Below are positions 1 through 8,909 of a DNA stretch of 64,000 nucleotides, piece by piece. Source of the DNA: Brevundimonas sp. Root608 (lineage in GTDB: Bacteria; Pseudomonadota; Alphaproteobacteria; Caulobacterales; Caulobacteraceae); the NCBI RefSeq assembly GCF_001427825.1, contig NZ_LMGT01000009.1:88528-152527 (forward strand), in the 5' to 3' direction. The notes beneath the pieces were generated by a model that ran no database searches, was not told the origin of the DNA, and worked only from the letters and a program-made list of their open reading frames with translations. How positions within the stretch are numbered: the stretch's first letter is position 1; each line of letters starts with the position of its first letter. Position numbers and translations under genes: made by a program.

Positions 1-53
1 GCTCCCGCATCTGGCGTCGCGTCTATCGCGCCGAAATGGGTGCGAAAACGTGA
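1..53 (+). CDS. C-terminal end of an unidentified protein (partial)
   Basis: An open frame enters from the left edge and ends at TGA 51-53, giving about 16 residues ending in RAEMGAKT. The stop overlaps the GTG start of the next gene (GTGA at 50-53), the usual arrangement of translationally coupled alphaproteobacterial genes, so it is probably the upstream member of that operon. Too short to identify. Confidence 0.45.
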   Translation, partial: SRIWRRVYRAEMGAKT

Positions 54-376
54 GCGGCGTGCCCCGGTTCGACCCGGTCATCCACGCGCCCGGCCGCCTC
101 CAGATCTGCGCCATCCTCTCGGCCGCCGACGAGGCCGAGTTCGCCATGGTCCGAGACGCCATCGCCGTGTCCGACTCGGTCCTGTCCAAACATCTGAAAC
201 AGCTCGAGGACGCCGGCTATATCAAGCTGCGCAAGGTCGCCAGCGGAGGCCGCCAGCGCACCTGGGCCGCCTTCACCCCCGCCGGCCGCGACGCCTTCGC
301 CGCTCACGTCGCGGAGCTGACCCGTCTGGCCGGCATGACCGCGCCGCCGACGCTGGGCGAGGGCTTCTCGGGCTAG
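50..376 (+). CDS. Small winged-helix DNA-binding regulator
   Basis: A 108-residue protein resembling the stand-alone winged-helix family (MarR/ArsR-like, HTH_34 type). The segment around residues 44-60 ([16 protein letters not shown]) reads as the recognition helix, and the wing follows in [19 protein letters not shown], a pattern typical of this family. There is no effector domain. The GTG start overlaps the previous stop by four bases, so it should be cotranslated with the upstream gene. In this family such proteins usually accompany a membrane protein or kinase gene upstream, which lies outside the window. The target is unknown. Confidence 0.8.
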   Translation: MSGVPRFDPVIHAPGRLQICAILSAADEAEFAMVRDAIAVSDSVLSKHLKQLEDAGYIKLRKVASGGRQRTWAAFTPAGRDAFAAHVAELTRLAGMTAPPTLGEGFSG

Positions 377-396
377 CGTCGCTTGCCACCGCCAGC

Positions 397-428
397 GCGT
401 CTCCTTAAGCCAGCGCTCAAGGAGACGC
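397..428 (+). promoter_or_regulatory. Inverted repeat enclosing the pccB ribosome-binding site
   Basis: GCGTCTCCTT (397-406) and AAGGAGACGC (419-428) are perfect 10-base inverted repeats with a 12-base spacer. The right arm contains the AAGGAG Shine-Dalgarno at 419-424, eight bases before the pccB ATG, so the folded mRNA would hide the ribosome-binding site. The repeat is visible directly; a role in translational control is inferred. Confidence 0.55.
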
Positions 429-431
429 CGC

Positions 432-1960
<1,529 letters not shown>

Positions 1961-1964
<4 letters not shown>

Positions 1965-2824
1965 CGGACTCACACATCTTTATTAGCTGGTCTTTGCCAG
2001 CAAGTCAGAAAACGGCCCAAAAAGTCTACGAATTTTTTCGAAGACTATTTCCAACCTTTGGATTCTTTATTTCTTCGGAAAATATAAGCAGCGGCCAGCG
2101 CTGGTATGATGTGATCTCGGAGAAGCTCGATGCATGTAATGTTGGCATTGTCGTCGTAACTGCGGAAAATCATTTAAGGCCTTGGATCCACTATGAAGCC
2201 GGCGCGCTAGCCAAGGTTGTTACAAAAGCGCGCGTTATGCCGCTGTTATGTGGCGTTCCAACTCGGTTGATCGCCGACACGCCCCTCAGTGCCTTCCAAG
2301 CAGCGGACCTGAACAAGTTTGGAATCCAGCGGATTGCTGACTCGATCCGCGAGATGACGGGCTACGGTCAGTTGGACGCGGACTTCTCTGAACATTTCGA
2401 GTCGCTTTGGTCCCGTTACGGAGAAGCGCTTTGTGAAGTGCATAGGCCGGACAGCGAGAGCAATACGCCGGCTCCCGAGCCGGTCAGTCCCGTTGACTCG
2501 GAAACGAATTCTCGCCTCGACCAGTTGACCGAAATCGTGCGCTCTATGGAAGCTCGCCTTCCTCATCGCCCACTTACTGAGGCTGATGTCGCACGCATTG
2601 CTGGAAATCACTTCAGCGCGGGCATCGTTGGCCAAGGCGAACTGGCCACAATGAGCGTTGAAGAAGTAGTCAAAGCTCTTGGCCGAGATACGCTCTCGCC
2701 ACGCGCTCGAAATGCCTTGGCGAACTGGGACACTGTGTCCAACGCACTCGCCGCGAATCCAACTGTGAAGAATCCGCCGAGACGCGGACTTCTCAGCCCG
2801 GACGAACCTTCTGATTCTAACTAA
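1961..2824 (+). CDS. TIR-domain protein, probable acquired NADase/defence effector
   Basis: A 287-residue protein whose first 125 residues read as a bacterial TIR domain (TIR_2-like): HIFISWSLP at the first strand, a central [10 protein letters not shown] strand, then W75-x3-E79 in [13 protein letters not shown]. The glutamate there is the position catalytic in NAD-cleaving TIRs. A Pro/Ser-rich linker (about 150-170) leads to a helical C-terminal part that I do not recognise. The gene is visibly richer in A+T than its neighbours and uses codons they avoid (tta, aat, ttt), which indicates transfer. It has no Shine-Dalgarno of its own and starts in an ATGA overlap with pccB. No ThsA, cyclase, Argonaute or other known TIR partner is nearby. 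NAD hydrolysis and defence are inferences from the fold. Confidence 0.82.
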
Positions 2825-2832
2825 ATCTCATC

Positions 2833-3397
2833 CTGACCAACCTCCTCTTCCTCTGCTCCCGCAACCGCCTCCGCTCCCCCACGGCCGAGCAGGTGTTCGC
2901 GTCCCACCCCGGAGTCGGGACCGCCTCCGCCGGCCTGGCGCCCGACCTTCCTTTCGTCATCCTCCGGCAAGCCGCGCCTTCGCGGCGCAGACCGGGGGAC
3001 CCAGCGGCGCGCGAGAGCGCGAACCTGTCCCGGACTCCGTCGTCAAACAGCGTGCCTGAACAGATCGCCTTCGGCGCCGCTGGGTCCCCCGGTCTCGCTG
3101 CGCTCGCCGGAGGATGACGAAAGGACAACAGGACGGGCCCACCTCATCTTCGTCATGGAGCGCGCCCACCGCGCCAAACTCCTGCGCCGCTTCAAACCGC
3201 AGCTGAAGCGCGCCCGCGTCATCCGCCTCGACATCCCCGACGACGACGCCTTCATGCAGCCCGAGCTGGTGGCGCTGCTGGAGAAGAAGGCCGGGTCGTT
3301 CCTCTGGCGTCCTTCTCCCGCAAGGGGGAACGGCGCGGGGTCGCCTGCGTCCGCTTTTGACGTACCGGCCGGCTATCATCCCAGTCCAGGTCTTTGA
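2833..3397 (+). pseudogene. Broken low-molecular-weight tyrosine phosphatase-like gene
   Basis: From 2833 the frame reads LTNLLFLCSRNRLRSPTAE, the P-loop (C-x5-R-S) of the small tyrosine-phosphatase-like family (COG4551-type, about 105 residues when intact). After residue 38 (LAPD, ending 2946) the reading runs into a palindromic repeat and stops at TGA 3115-3117. The C-terminal half resumes in another frame near 3137 (AHLIFVMERAHRAKLLRRF, then RLDIPDDDAFMQPELVALL) and runs on past its expected end to 3397. About a dozen residues that normally join the halves appear missing. The expected ATG is now CTG (2833-2835), directly after the TIR gene. Fragmentation is clear; loss of function is a strong inference. 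Confidence 0.8.
2950..3124. repeat. 175-bp palindromic intergenic repeat inside the phosphatase remnant
   Basis: The ends are perfect 18-base inverted repeats (2950-2967 and 3107-3124). A second, perfect 21-base pair lies inside (2990-3010 and 3074-3094). It carries no transposase or plausible ORF and looks like a REP/MITE-type mobile palindrome. It separates the two halves of the phosphatase-like gene. Confidence 0.8.
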
Positions 3398-3443
3398 CAA
3401 CCGAACCCCGTCGCGCCGTAGAGGCGCGCCGCCGCCCGTCCGG

Positions 3444-3476
3444 TGGACGAGTTGGACGACCTGGACCGTGTTTTTT
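3444..3476. repeat. TGGACGAGT-type repeat, copy 1, at convergent gene ends
   Basis: A 33-base block made of near-tandem 9-mers (TGGACGAGT, TGGACGACC) followed by TGGACCGTGTTTTTT. A nearly identical block occurs at 8871-8902. Both lie between convergent genes and end in a T-run, so a role near transcript ends is possible. No good hairpin was seen. Confidence 0.6.
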
Positions 3477-3509
3477 CGCGGAACCGTCCATGCGCCGACC
3501 GCGCTGACC

Positions 3510-3914
3510 TCACCCCTCGAACGCCTCCAGGATCGGGCAGGGCCCTTTCCCCCCGCCCGCGCAAGCCCCCGCCAGTCGCCGCAGCGCCGCGCGCGCCGCC
3601 TCCAGTTCGGCGATCCGGGCATCCAGCTCCGCCAGCCGCGCCTCGGCCAGGGCCAGCGCCCGGCCGCGGTCCTCGCCCGCGTCCAGCGCCAGCAGCTCCC
3701 CGATCTGCTCGAGGGTGAAGCCCGCCCCCTGCGCCTGGCGGATGAACCTCAGCCGCCGCACATCCTCCGCCCCGTAGCGCCGCACGCCGCCGCCGAGCCC
3801 CGCGCCCTCCGGTCGCGGCGGCGTCTCCAGCAGGCCGCGCCGCTGGTAGTAGCGCACCGTCTCCACGCCCACGCCGCCGGCCCTGGCCAGCCGCGCGATG
3901 GTCATACCGGTCAT
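3510..3914 (-). CDS. MerR-family regulator of the glutaredoxin-MauE gene
   Basis: A 134-residue MerR-type regulator. The N-terminal winged helix reads MTIARLARAGGVGVETVRYY, then the family signature RRYGAEDVRRLRFIRQAQ, a dimerisation helix rich in L/A/E, and a C-terminal loop CAGGGKGPCPILEAF. Two cysteines sit where mercury-type MerR proteins have C117 and C126. The position of the first metal cysteine (C82) is not a cysteine (LLALDAGEDRG), and three are needed for canonical Hg(II) binding, so the ligand may differ. ATG 3912-3914 has GGAG seven bases upstream; ATG 3903-3905 is an alternative. It is transcribed divergently from the next gene across a classical MerR operator. Confidence 0.85.
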   Translation of the reverse strand: MTGMTIARLARAGGVGVETVRYYQRRGLLETPPRPEGAGLGGGVRRYGAEDVRRLRFIRQAQGAGFTLEQIGELLALDAGEDRGRALALAEARLAELDARIAELEAARAALRRLAGACAGGGKGPCPILEAFEG

Positions 3915-3917
3915 GCC

Positions 3918-3949
3918 TTGACTCCGTACCATGGTCCGGACCCTACATG
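3918..3949 (+). promoter_or_regulatory. MerR-type promoter with overlong spacer and dyad operator
   Basis: TTGACT (3918-3923) and CTACAT/TACATG (3943-3949) are separated by 19-20 bases, the overlong spacing that MerR activators correct by twisting DNA. The spacer contains the near-perfect 16-base dyad CCGTACCATGGTCCGG (3924-3939). It faces the glutaredoxin-MauE gene and also lies just upstream of merR-like 3914. Confidence 0.8.
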
Positions 3950-3983
3950 GGGGGCGGATCGTTATCGGCAACAGGAGAAACCC

Positions 3984-4757
3984 ATGTCCGACCAGACCGC
4001 CGCCGCCCCCAGGACCGCCGTCCTCCACCGCATGGTCATGGCCGACCACGTCTGCCCCTATGGCCGGAAGTCGCTCTGGCTGCTGCGCCGCAAGGGCTAC
4101 GCCGTCCAGGACCACCATCTGAAGACCCGCGAGGAGACCGACGCCTTCAAGGCCGTGCACGGCGTCAGGACCACGCCCCAGACCTTCATCGGCGGCGTCC
4201 GCATCGGCGGCCATGACGACCTGCGCCGCTTCTTCGGCGAGACGGTCCCGGAGGAGGGGGCGACCAGCTACACCCCCGTGCTGGCCGTCTTCGCCGTCGC
4301 CGCCCTGATCGCCCTGGCGATCGACTGGCTGTCGCTGCGGGCGATCACCGCGATGGTCCTGCCCAATTTCATCGCCACGGCCATGTGTCTGCTGGCCATG
4401 CTGAAGCTGCAGGACGTCGAGAAATTCTCGACCATGTTCCTCAACTACGACCTGCTGGCCCGGCGCTGGGTGCCCTACGGCTACATCTATCCCTTCGCCG
4501 AGCTGGGCGCAGGCGTGCTGATGCTGGCCGGCGCCCTGACCTGGCTGTCGGCCCCGGTCGCCCTGTTCATCGGCGGGATCGGCGCGGTGTCGGTGTTCAA
4601 GGCCGTCTATGTCGACAAGCGCGAGCTCAAATGCGCCTGCGTCGGCGGCGCCTCCAATGTCCCGCTGGGTTTCGTCTCCCTTACCGAGAACCTGATGATG
4701 GTCGTCATGGCGGTGTGGATGCTGGCGGCGGCGGCCTCGGGCTTGACTCACCCATAA
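3984..4757 (+). CDS. Glutaredoxin-MauE fusion membrane protein
   Basis: A 257-residue fusion. Residues about 12-85 are glutaredoxin-like with a single-cysteine active site (DHVCPYGRKSLWLL) and the cis-Pro segment RTTPQTFIGG. Residues about 95-250 form four or five membrane helices of the MauE/DoxX type, with a conserved CAC cysteine pair (KCACVGGASNVPLGF) before the last helices. This suggests thiol-disulfide transfer at the inner membrane. AGGAGA lies at 3973-3978 before ATG 3984. The divergent MerR gene and operator imply induction by a metal or redox signal. The substrate is unknown. Confidence 0.85.
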   Translation: MSDQTAAAPRTAVLHRMVMADHVCPYGRKSLWLLRRKGYAVQDHHLKTREETDAFKAVHGVRTTPQTFIGGVRIGGHDDLRRFFGETVPEEGATSYTPVLAVFAVAALIALAIDWLSLRAITAMVLPNFIATAMCLLAMLKLQDVEKFSTMFLNYDLLARRWVPYGYIYPFAELGAGVLMLAGALTWLSAPVALFIGGIGAVSVFKAVYVDKRELKCACVGGASNVPLGFVSLTENLMMVVMAVWMLAAAASGLTHP

Positions 4758-4775
4758 CCCGCCAGCTATGCGTCC

Positions 4776-4801
4776 AATCCATAGCTCTGGAGTTATGGAT
4801 T
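4776..4801. promoter_or_regulatory. ArsR-type operator over the start of the ArsR gene
   Basis: AATCCATAGCTC (4776-4787) and GAGTTATGGATT (4790-4801) form a dyad with 11 of 12 matches around TG. It covers the Shine-Dalgarno and the first base of the TTG start. ArsR proteins typically bind such dyads and repress their own operon; autoregulation is inferred. Confidence 0.7.
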
Positions 4802-5129
4802 GAACCCGCCGCCCGCCCACGACGTCCTGTTCCGGACCCTCGCCGACCCCACCCGGCGGGCCCTGTTCGAACGTCTGTGCCGCGACGGCGAGACCACGGT
4901 CGGGGTGCTGACGGCCCAGGCCGGGGTGTCGCAGCCGGCCGTGTCCAGACATCTCGGGGTGCTGAAACAGGCCGGGCTGGTGCGTGACCGGCCCGACGGC
5001 CGCCAGACCCACTACAGCGCCCGGCTCGAGGCCCTCGCCCCGCTGGCGGACTGGACCGGCCGCATGACCGGCTTCTGGGAAGCCCGCATCGACCACCTCG
5101 AGGACCTGCTCAAAAGGATGGACCAATGA
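4800..5129 (+). CDS. ArsR-family transcriptional repressor
   Basis: A 109-residue single winged-helix ArsR protein. DVLFRTLADPTRRALFERL is the conserved first helix pair and SQPAVSRHLGVLKQAGLV the recognition helix. The ELCVC metal box of arsenic sensors is absent, placing it with the non-metal ArsR members that pair with SRPBCC (AHSA1) proteins. It starts at TTG 4800, with GGAG at 4789-4792; an out-of-frame ATG at 4795 reaches a stop after two codons. The stop overlaps the SRPBCC gene start (ATGA 5126-5129), and an operator dyad lies over its own start. Confidence 0.92.
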   Translation: MNPPPAHDVLFRTLADPTRRALFERLCRDGETTVGVLTAQAGVSQPAVSRHLGVLKQAGLVRDRPDGRQTHYSARLEALAPLADWTGRMTGFWEARIDHLEDLLKRMDQ

Positions 5130-5557
5130 CCGCCGCCGCGACCGAAACCCGCTCCGTCGTCATCGAGCGGGACATCCCGTTTCCGCCCGGGAAGCTGTGG
5201 CGCGCCCTGACGCAGCCGCACCTGATCGAGGAATGGCTGATGAAGAACGACTTCCGGCCGGTGGTCGGCCACAGCTTCAGGCTCAGCGGCGACTGGGGCG
5301 GGGTGCTGGACTGCGAGGTCCTGACCGTCGAGCCGGAGAGGACTCTCTCCTACACCTGGGACTACGCCCACGACGATCCGGCCTATGCGATGAAGAGCGT
5401 GGTGACCTTCACCCTGACCCCGACGGACGCGGGAACGCATCTGCGCGTGGAGCAGGCCGGCTTCCGCCCCGATCAGAAACAGGCCTTCGGCGGCGCCAAC
5501 GCCGGCTGGCGGCAGTTCCTCGCGAAGCTGGAACAGGTGGTGGCGCGGGCCGATTGA
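5126..5557 (+). CDS. SRPBCC (AHSA1-like) domain protein
   Basis: A 143-residue START-like fold protein. IERDIPFPPGKLWRALTQPHL at the N-terminus, a WDYAHDDPAY loop, and the C-terminal helix GWRQFLAKLEQVV are typical of the AHSA1/CalC group, which binds hydrophobic ligands in a deep cavity. The gene overlaps the ArsR gene by ATGA and is the standard partner of this regulator type, so the pair probably forms a ligand-responsive module. Ligand unknown. Confidence 0.88.
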   Translation: MTAAATETRSVVIERDIPFPPGKLWRALTQPHLIEEWLMKNDFRPVVGHSFRLSGDWGGVLDCEVLTVEPERTLSYTWDYAHDDPAYAMKSVVTFTLTPTDAGTHLRVEQAGFRPDQKQAFGGANAGWRQFLAKLEQVVARAD

Positions 5558-5569
5558 GGAGGCGACCTG

Positions 5570-5989
5570 ATGACCGACAAGCCAGAGAAACCCGTCCTGC
5601 TCTCGGGCGGCAATCCCCAGATCCCCAAGGGCCATGGCGACGCCCCGGTCCAGGCGTGGATCGCCGCCGCCCCGGGCTGGAAAAGCGACGCCGCCCGCCG
5701 CCTCGACGCCCTGATCACGCGCATGGTTCCCGGCGTGCGGAAGGCGGTCAAATGGAACACCCCGCTGTACGGCGTCGAGGAGGGGGCCTGGTTTGCCGGC
5801 TTCCACGCCTTCGACCGCTATCTGAAGCTGGCCTTCTACCGCGGCGCGTCGCTGGACCCCGTTCCGCCCGTGGGCTCGAAGCACAAGGACGTGCGCTATT
5901 TCCACATCCACGAGGGCGACCCGCTCGACGAGACTCGACTGGCCGACTGGATCCGGCAGGCCAGCCGGCTGCCCGGCGAGCGCATGTGA
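5570..5989 (+). CDS. DUF1801 (YdhG-like) domain protein
   Basis: A 139-residue protein with the DUF1801 core: RRLDALITRMVPGVRKAVKWNT (about residues 43-64), LYGVEEGAWFAGF, and the late FHIHEGDPLDE stretch. It follows the SRPBCC gene by 12 bases with AGGAGGCGACC before ATG 5570. DUF1801 proteins commonly occur with ArsR/SRPBCC genes. Their biochemical role is not established. Confidence 0.85.
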   Translation: MTDKPEKPVLLSGGNPQIPKGHGDAPVQAWIAAAPGWKSDAARRLDALITRMVPGVRKAVKWNTPLYGVEEGAWFAGFHAFDRYLKLAFYRGASLDPVPPVGSKHKDVRYFHIHEGDPLDETRLADWIRQASRLPGERM

Positions 5990-6002
5990 CGGAGGAACGA
6001 CC

Positions 6003-6422
6003 ATGGGAAAGATGGACATCGACCCGGCCGAGGCCGGTCTTTCCGCCCCGCAACGGATCGACGCGAAGATCGCGGCCCTCGGCGACTGGCGCGGCCGGAC
6101 CCTCGCCCGCATCCGCGCCCTCGTCCACGAGGCTGACCCGGAGGTGGTCGAGACGGTGAAATGGGGCCGCGTCCCGGTGTGGGAGCGCGCCGGCATCCTC
6201 ACCACCGGCGAGGTCTACAAGACCGCCGTCAAGATGACCTTCGCCAAGGGCGCCGCGCTGGAGGACCCCTCCGGCCTGTTCAACGCCAGCCTCGAGGGAA
6301 GCACCCGCCGCGCCGTCGATTTCCACGAGGGGGACGTGATCGACGCGGAGGCCCTGAAGGCCCTCGTCCGCGCCGCCGTGGCGCTGAACCTCTCCAACAC
6401 AACTAAAGCGAGAAAAAAGTAG
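6003..6422 (+). CDS. Second DUF1801 domain protein
   Basis: A 139-residue DUF1801 protein with IRALVHEADPEVVETVKWGR and KMTFAKGAALEDPSGLFNAS (the family surface KWGxP-like segment). It is 13 bases after the previous DUF1801 gene with GGAGGAACG before the ATG. The two are clearly divergent in sequence, so this is an old pairing rather than a fresh duplication. It is the last gene of the ArsR operon. Function unknown. Confidence 0.85.
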   Translation: MGKMDIDPAEAGLSAPQRIDAKIAALGDWRGRTLARIRALVHEADPEVVETVKWGRVPVWERAGILTTGEVYKTAVKMTFAKGAALEDPSGLFNASLEGSTRRAVDFHEGDVIDAEALKALVRAAVALNLSNTTKARKK

Positions 6423-6445
6423 CTCGCGGTCACAACCTGTGATAA

Positions 6446-6475
6446 CCCTTGGTTGTCTTCAACCGACACCAAGGG
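6446..6475 (+). promoter_or_regulatory. Inverted repeat reaching into the next ribosome-binding site
   Basis: CCCTTGGT (6446-6453) and ACCAAGGG (6468-6475) pair perfectly. The right arm overlaps the strong Shine-Dalgarno AAGGGAGG (6471-6478) of the gene at 6484. A shorter competing hairpin, GGTTG-tctt-CAACC (6451-6464), shares bases with the left arm. A switch-like role is inferred. Confidence 0.45.
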
Positions 6476-6483
6476 AGGTCATC

Positions 6484-6969
6484 ATGCTTTACGACAACGT
6501 AGCGGCGCAGTTCTTCACCTCGGCCGGCGACGACCGCGGCACCAGCGCCTATTTCGTCTATCCGGGCGGGATCCTGAGGGCCAAGACGGCGACGCACACC
6601 CTGCATGTGCGGCCGGGCAAGAACCTCTGCTTCGTCCGCTCGGCCGACGCCGACACCGTGCTGCAGCGGGGCGTCGCCAGCGTGGCGCACAACGGCGGCG
6701 CCGTCACCCTGACCCTCGGCAACGCCGCGACCGTGGCGGCCCGCAAGGCCTCGGGCGGCGGTTACGACACCCCGGTCGACTTCTTCCTCGAGGATGACGG
6801 GACCTACGACAGCGGCCGGCACGTCGGCCACGCCATCACCGGCGCCTTCGACGCGGGCAACAGCGGCATCACCCTGGCCGACATCAACCGGGTCAAGGCG
6901 ACCCAGGTGAACGGGACCGACACCGCCATCACCGGCGCCAACGCCGATGTGAATATCGACCACCAGTGA
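6484..6969 (+). CDS. Hypothetical protein, 161 residues
   Basis: I do not recognise this protein. It is soluble, without a signal peptide or membrane helix, rich in G, D, T and A, and predicted mostly beta (repeated short strands such as HTLHVRPGKNLCFV and AVTLTLGNAATV, then SGITLADINRVKATQVNG). The start at ATG 6484 is chosen for the strong AAGGGAGG at 6471-6478; an upstream in-frame GTG at 6439 lacks one. It ends just before a hairpin between convergent genes. It could be a small structural or surface-associated beta protein, but nothing supports a specific role. Confidence 0.7.
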   Translation: MLYDNVAAQFFTSAGDDRGTSAYFVYPGGILRAKTATHTLHVRPGKNLCFVRSADADTVLQRGVASVAHNGGAVTLTLGNAATVAARKASGGGYDTPVDFFLEDDGTYDSGRHVGHAITGAFDAGNSGITLADINRVKATQVNGTDTAITGANADVNIDHQ

Positions 6970-6977
6970 GCGACCTT

Positions 6978-7000
6978 CCTTCTCCCCTTTCGGGAGAAGG
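6978..7000. terminator. Hairpin between convergent genes
   Basis: CCTTCTCCC (6978-6986) pairs perfectly with GGGAGAAGG (6992-7000) over a five-base loop. It sits between the ends of the genes at 6969 and 7009. There is no clear T-run, so it may also be a relic of the short palindromic repeat family seen elsewhere. Confidence 0.5.
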
Positions 7001-7008
7001 GCAGGGGC

Positions 7009-7449
7009 TCATCCCACCTGCCGCAAACCCGCCCGCAGCGCGTCCCCGGCGCCGGCCAGTCCGGCCTCGATCGCCCCATGCTCGCGCACCCAGATCGGCG
7101 TGGCCGCCGCCAGCAGCGCCCGACCCGCGTCGGTCAGGGCCGGACGGCGGCTGCGCCGGTCCTTCGGATCGACGCCGAGGACGACCGCGCCCATCCGCTC
7201 CAGCGGCTTCAGATTGGCCGTCACCGTCGACCGGTCCATGGCCAGCAGCGCCGCCACCGCGCCTATGGTCGGCGGCTCGGGCCGGTTCAGTCCGTTCAGC
7301 AGCGAGAACTGGCCGCTGGTGATGCCCAGGCCGCGAAAGGCCTCGTCGAACCGCCGCGACAGGGTCCGCGCCGCGCGCTGGGCATGCAGGCACAGGCAAT
7401 GGTCGCGGATGTGCAGGGTGGCGGCGAAGGCGGCGGGCACGTTTGACAT
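7009..7449 (-). CDS. MarR-family transcriptional regulator
   Basis: A 146-residue MarR protein. The N-terminal dimerisation helix contains CLCLHAQRAARTLSRRFDEAF, followed by GITSGQFSLLNGLNR, the recognition helix region MDRSTVTANLKPLERMG and the wing with the DPKDRRSRRPALT motif. The cysteines in RDHCLCLHAQ resemble those of MarR proteins sensing thiol-reactive compounds. It is divergent from a glutathione S-transferase gene across a palindromic operator, so the GST is its likely target. Start ATG 7447-7449. Confidence 0.9.
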   Translation of the reverse strand: MSNVPAAFAATLHIRDHCLCLHAQRAARTLSRRFDEAFRGLGITSGQFSLLNGLNRPEPPTIGAVAALLAMDRSTVTANLKPLERMGAVVLGVDPKDRRSRRPALTDAGRALLAAATPIWVREHGAIEAGLAGAGDALRAGLRQVG

Positions 7450-7486
7450 GGCGTCAATTATGTTGATATCAACGCAACTGTCAAAC
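7441..7486. promoter_or_regulatory. Nested palindromes between marR-like gene and GST
   Basis: A perfect 12-base palindrome GTTGATATCAAC (7462-7473) lies inside a second perfect pair, GTTTGACA (7441-7448) and TGTCAAAC (7479-7486). The inner one has the size and AT-rich centre of MarR operators. The outer left arm already lies in the first codons of the MarR gene. Confidence 0.7.
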
Positions 7487-7501
7487 GGGAGGGAGCCCGC
7501 C

Positions 7502-8179
<678 letters not shown>

Positions 8180-8197
8180 ACAGGGGGAGTTTCCGGC

Positions 8198-8728
8198 ATG
8201 GCCCGGCTCGTGTTTGGAATGAATGTGTCGCTCGACGGCTACGTCGACCACGAGAAGTTCGCGCCCGATCCGGTGCTCTTTCGTCACTGGATAGAACAGG
8301 TGCGGGGCGCGACGGGCAGCATCTACGGCCGCCGCCTGTATGAAATCATGCGCTACTGGGAACAGGACGATCCCGACTGGACCCCGGATCTTCAGGCGTT
8401 CGCGGCGGCGTGGCGCGCCGAACGCAAATGGGTCGTGTCGCGCTCCCTGACCTCGGTCGGTCCCAACGCCACCCTTGTCTCAGGCGACATGGAGGGCGTG
8501 ATCCGCGGGCTGAAGACCGACCTGGAGGGCGACATCCACGTCGGCGGGCCGGTTCTGGCGCAAAGCCTGACCGACCTCGGTCTGATCGATGAATATCGCC
8601 TCTACCTCCATCCCGTCGTCCTGGGTCAGGGCGCTCCGTTCTTCGCCGTCCCCCGGCCGCCGCTCCGCCTTGTCGCCCATGACCGGATCGGCGGGGAAGC
8701 GATCCGGTTGACCTATGTGCCCGCGTGA
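8198..8728 (+). CDS. Dihydrofolate reductase-like (RibD C-terminal domain) protein
   Basis: A 176-residue stand-alone reductase of the DHFR/RibD_C fold. The N-terminus MARLVFGMNVSLDGYVD, the central YGRRLYEIMRYW, and HVGGPVLAQSLTDLGLIDEY with the following HPVVLGQGAPFF are the family signatures. Members bind NADPH, but substrates of this subgroup are generally unknown. It follows the GST gene by 18 bases in the same direction with AGGGGGAG before ATG 8198, so it may belong to the same MarR-controlled unit. Confidence 0.87.
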   Translation: MARLVFGMNVSLDGYVDHEKFAPDPVLFRHWIEQVRGATGSIYGRRLYEIMRYWEQDDPDWTPDLQAFAAAWRAERKWVVSRSLTSVGPNATLVSGDMEGVIRGLKTDLEGDIHVGGPVLAQSLTDLGLIDEYRLYLHPVVLGQGAPFFAVPRPPLRLVAHDRIGGEAIRLTYVPA

Positions 8729-8870
8729 TGGCGTCACGCCGCGATGCGACCGATTCTGACGCACCGGGCTGATACGGTGCGTCCCTGGGCCTTCGATCGA
8801 ACGCCTCTCAGCCCGGCGAAGGCGCACGCCGTGCACGCCCATTCCGGAGAAGCGGACGGAGCGGACTCTT

Positions 8871-8902
8871 TGGACGAGTTGGACGAGTTGGACGGTGTTT
8901 TT
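8871..8902. repeat. TGGACGAGT-type repeat, copy 2
   Basis: Three 9-mer units (TGGACGAGT, TGGACGAGT, TGGACGGTG) followed by a T-run, nearly identical to 3444-3476. It lies between the convergent genes ending at 8728 and 8910. The rest of this 181-base gap shows only a short hairpin (GCACC...GGTGC near 8760). Confidence 0.6.
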
Positions 8903-8909
8903 CGGAGTC

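Noticed and set aside
2893..3397. Two separate small genes in the phosphatase region
   Set aside because: Together the pieces read as the N- and C-terminal halves of one known family, so a broken gene is the simpler reading.
3915..5126. Extension of the MerR protein far upstream on the minus strand
   Set aside because: The extra part is antisense to the glutaredoxin-MauE and ArsR genes; the MerR fold starts at 3914.
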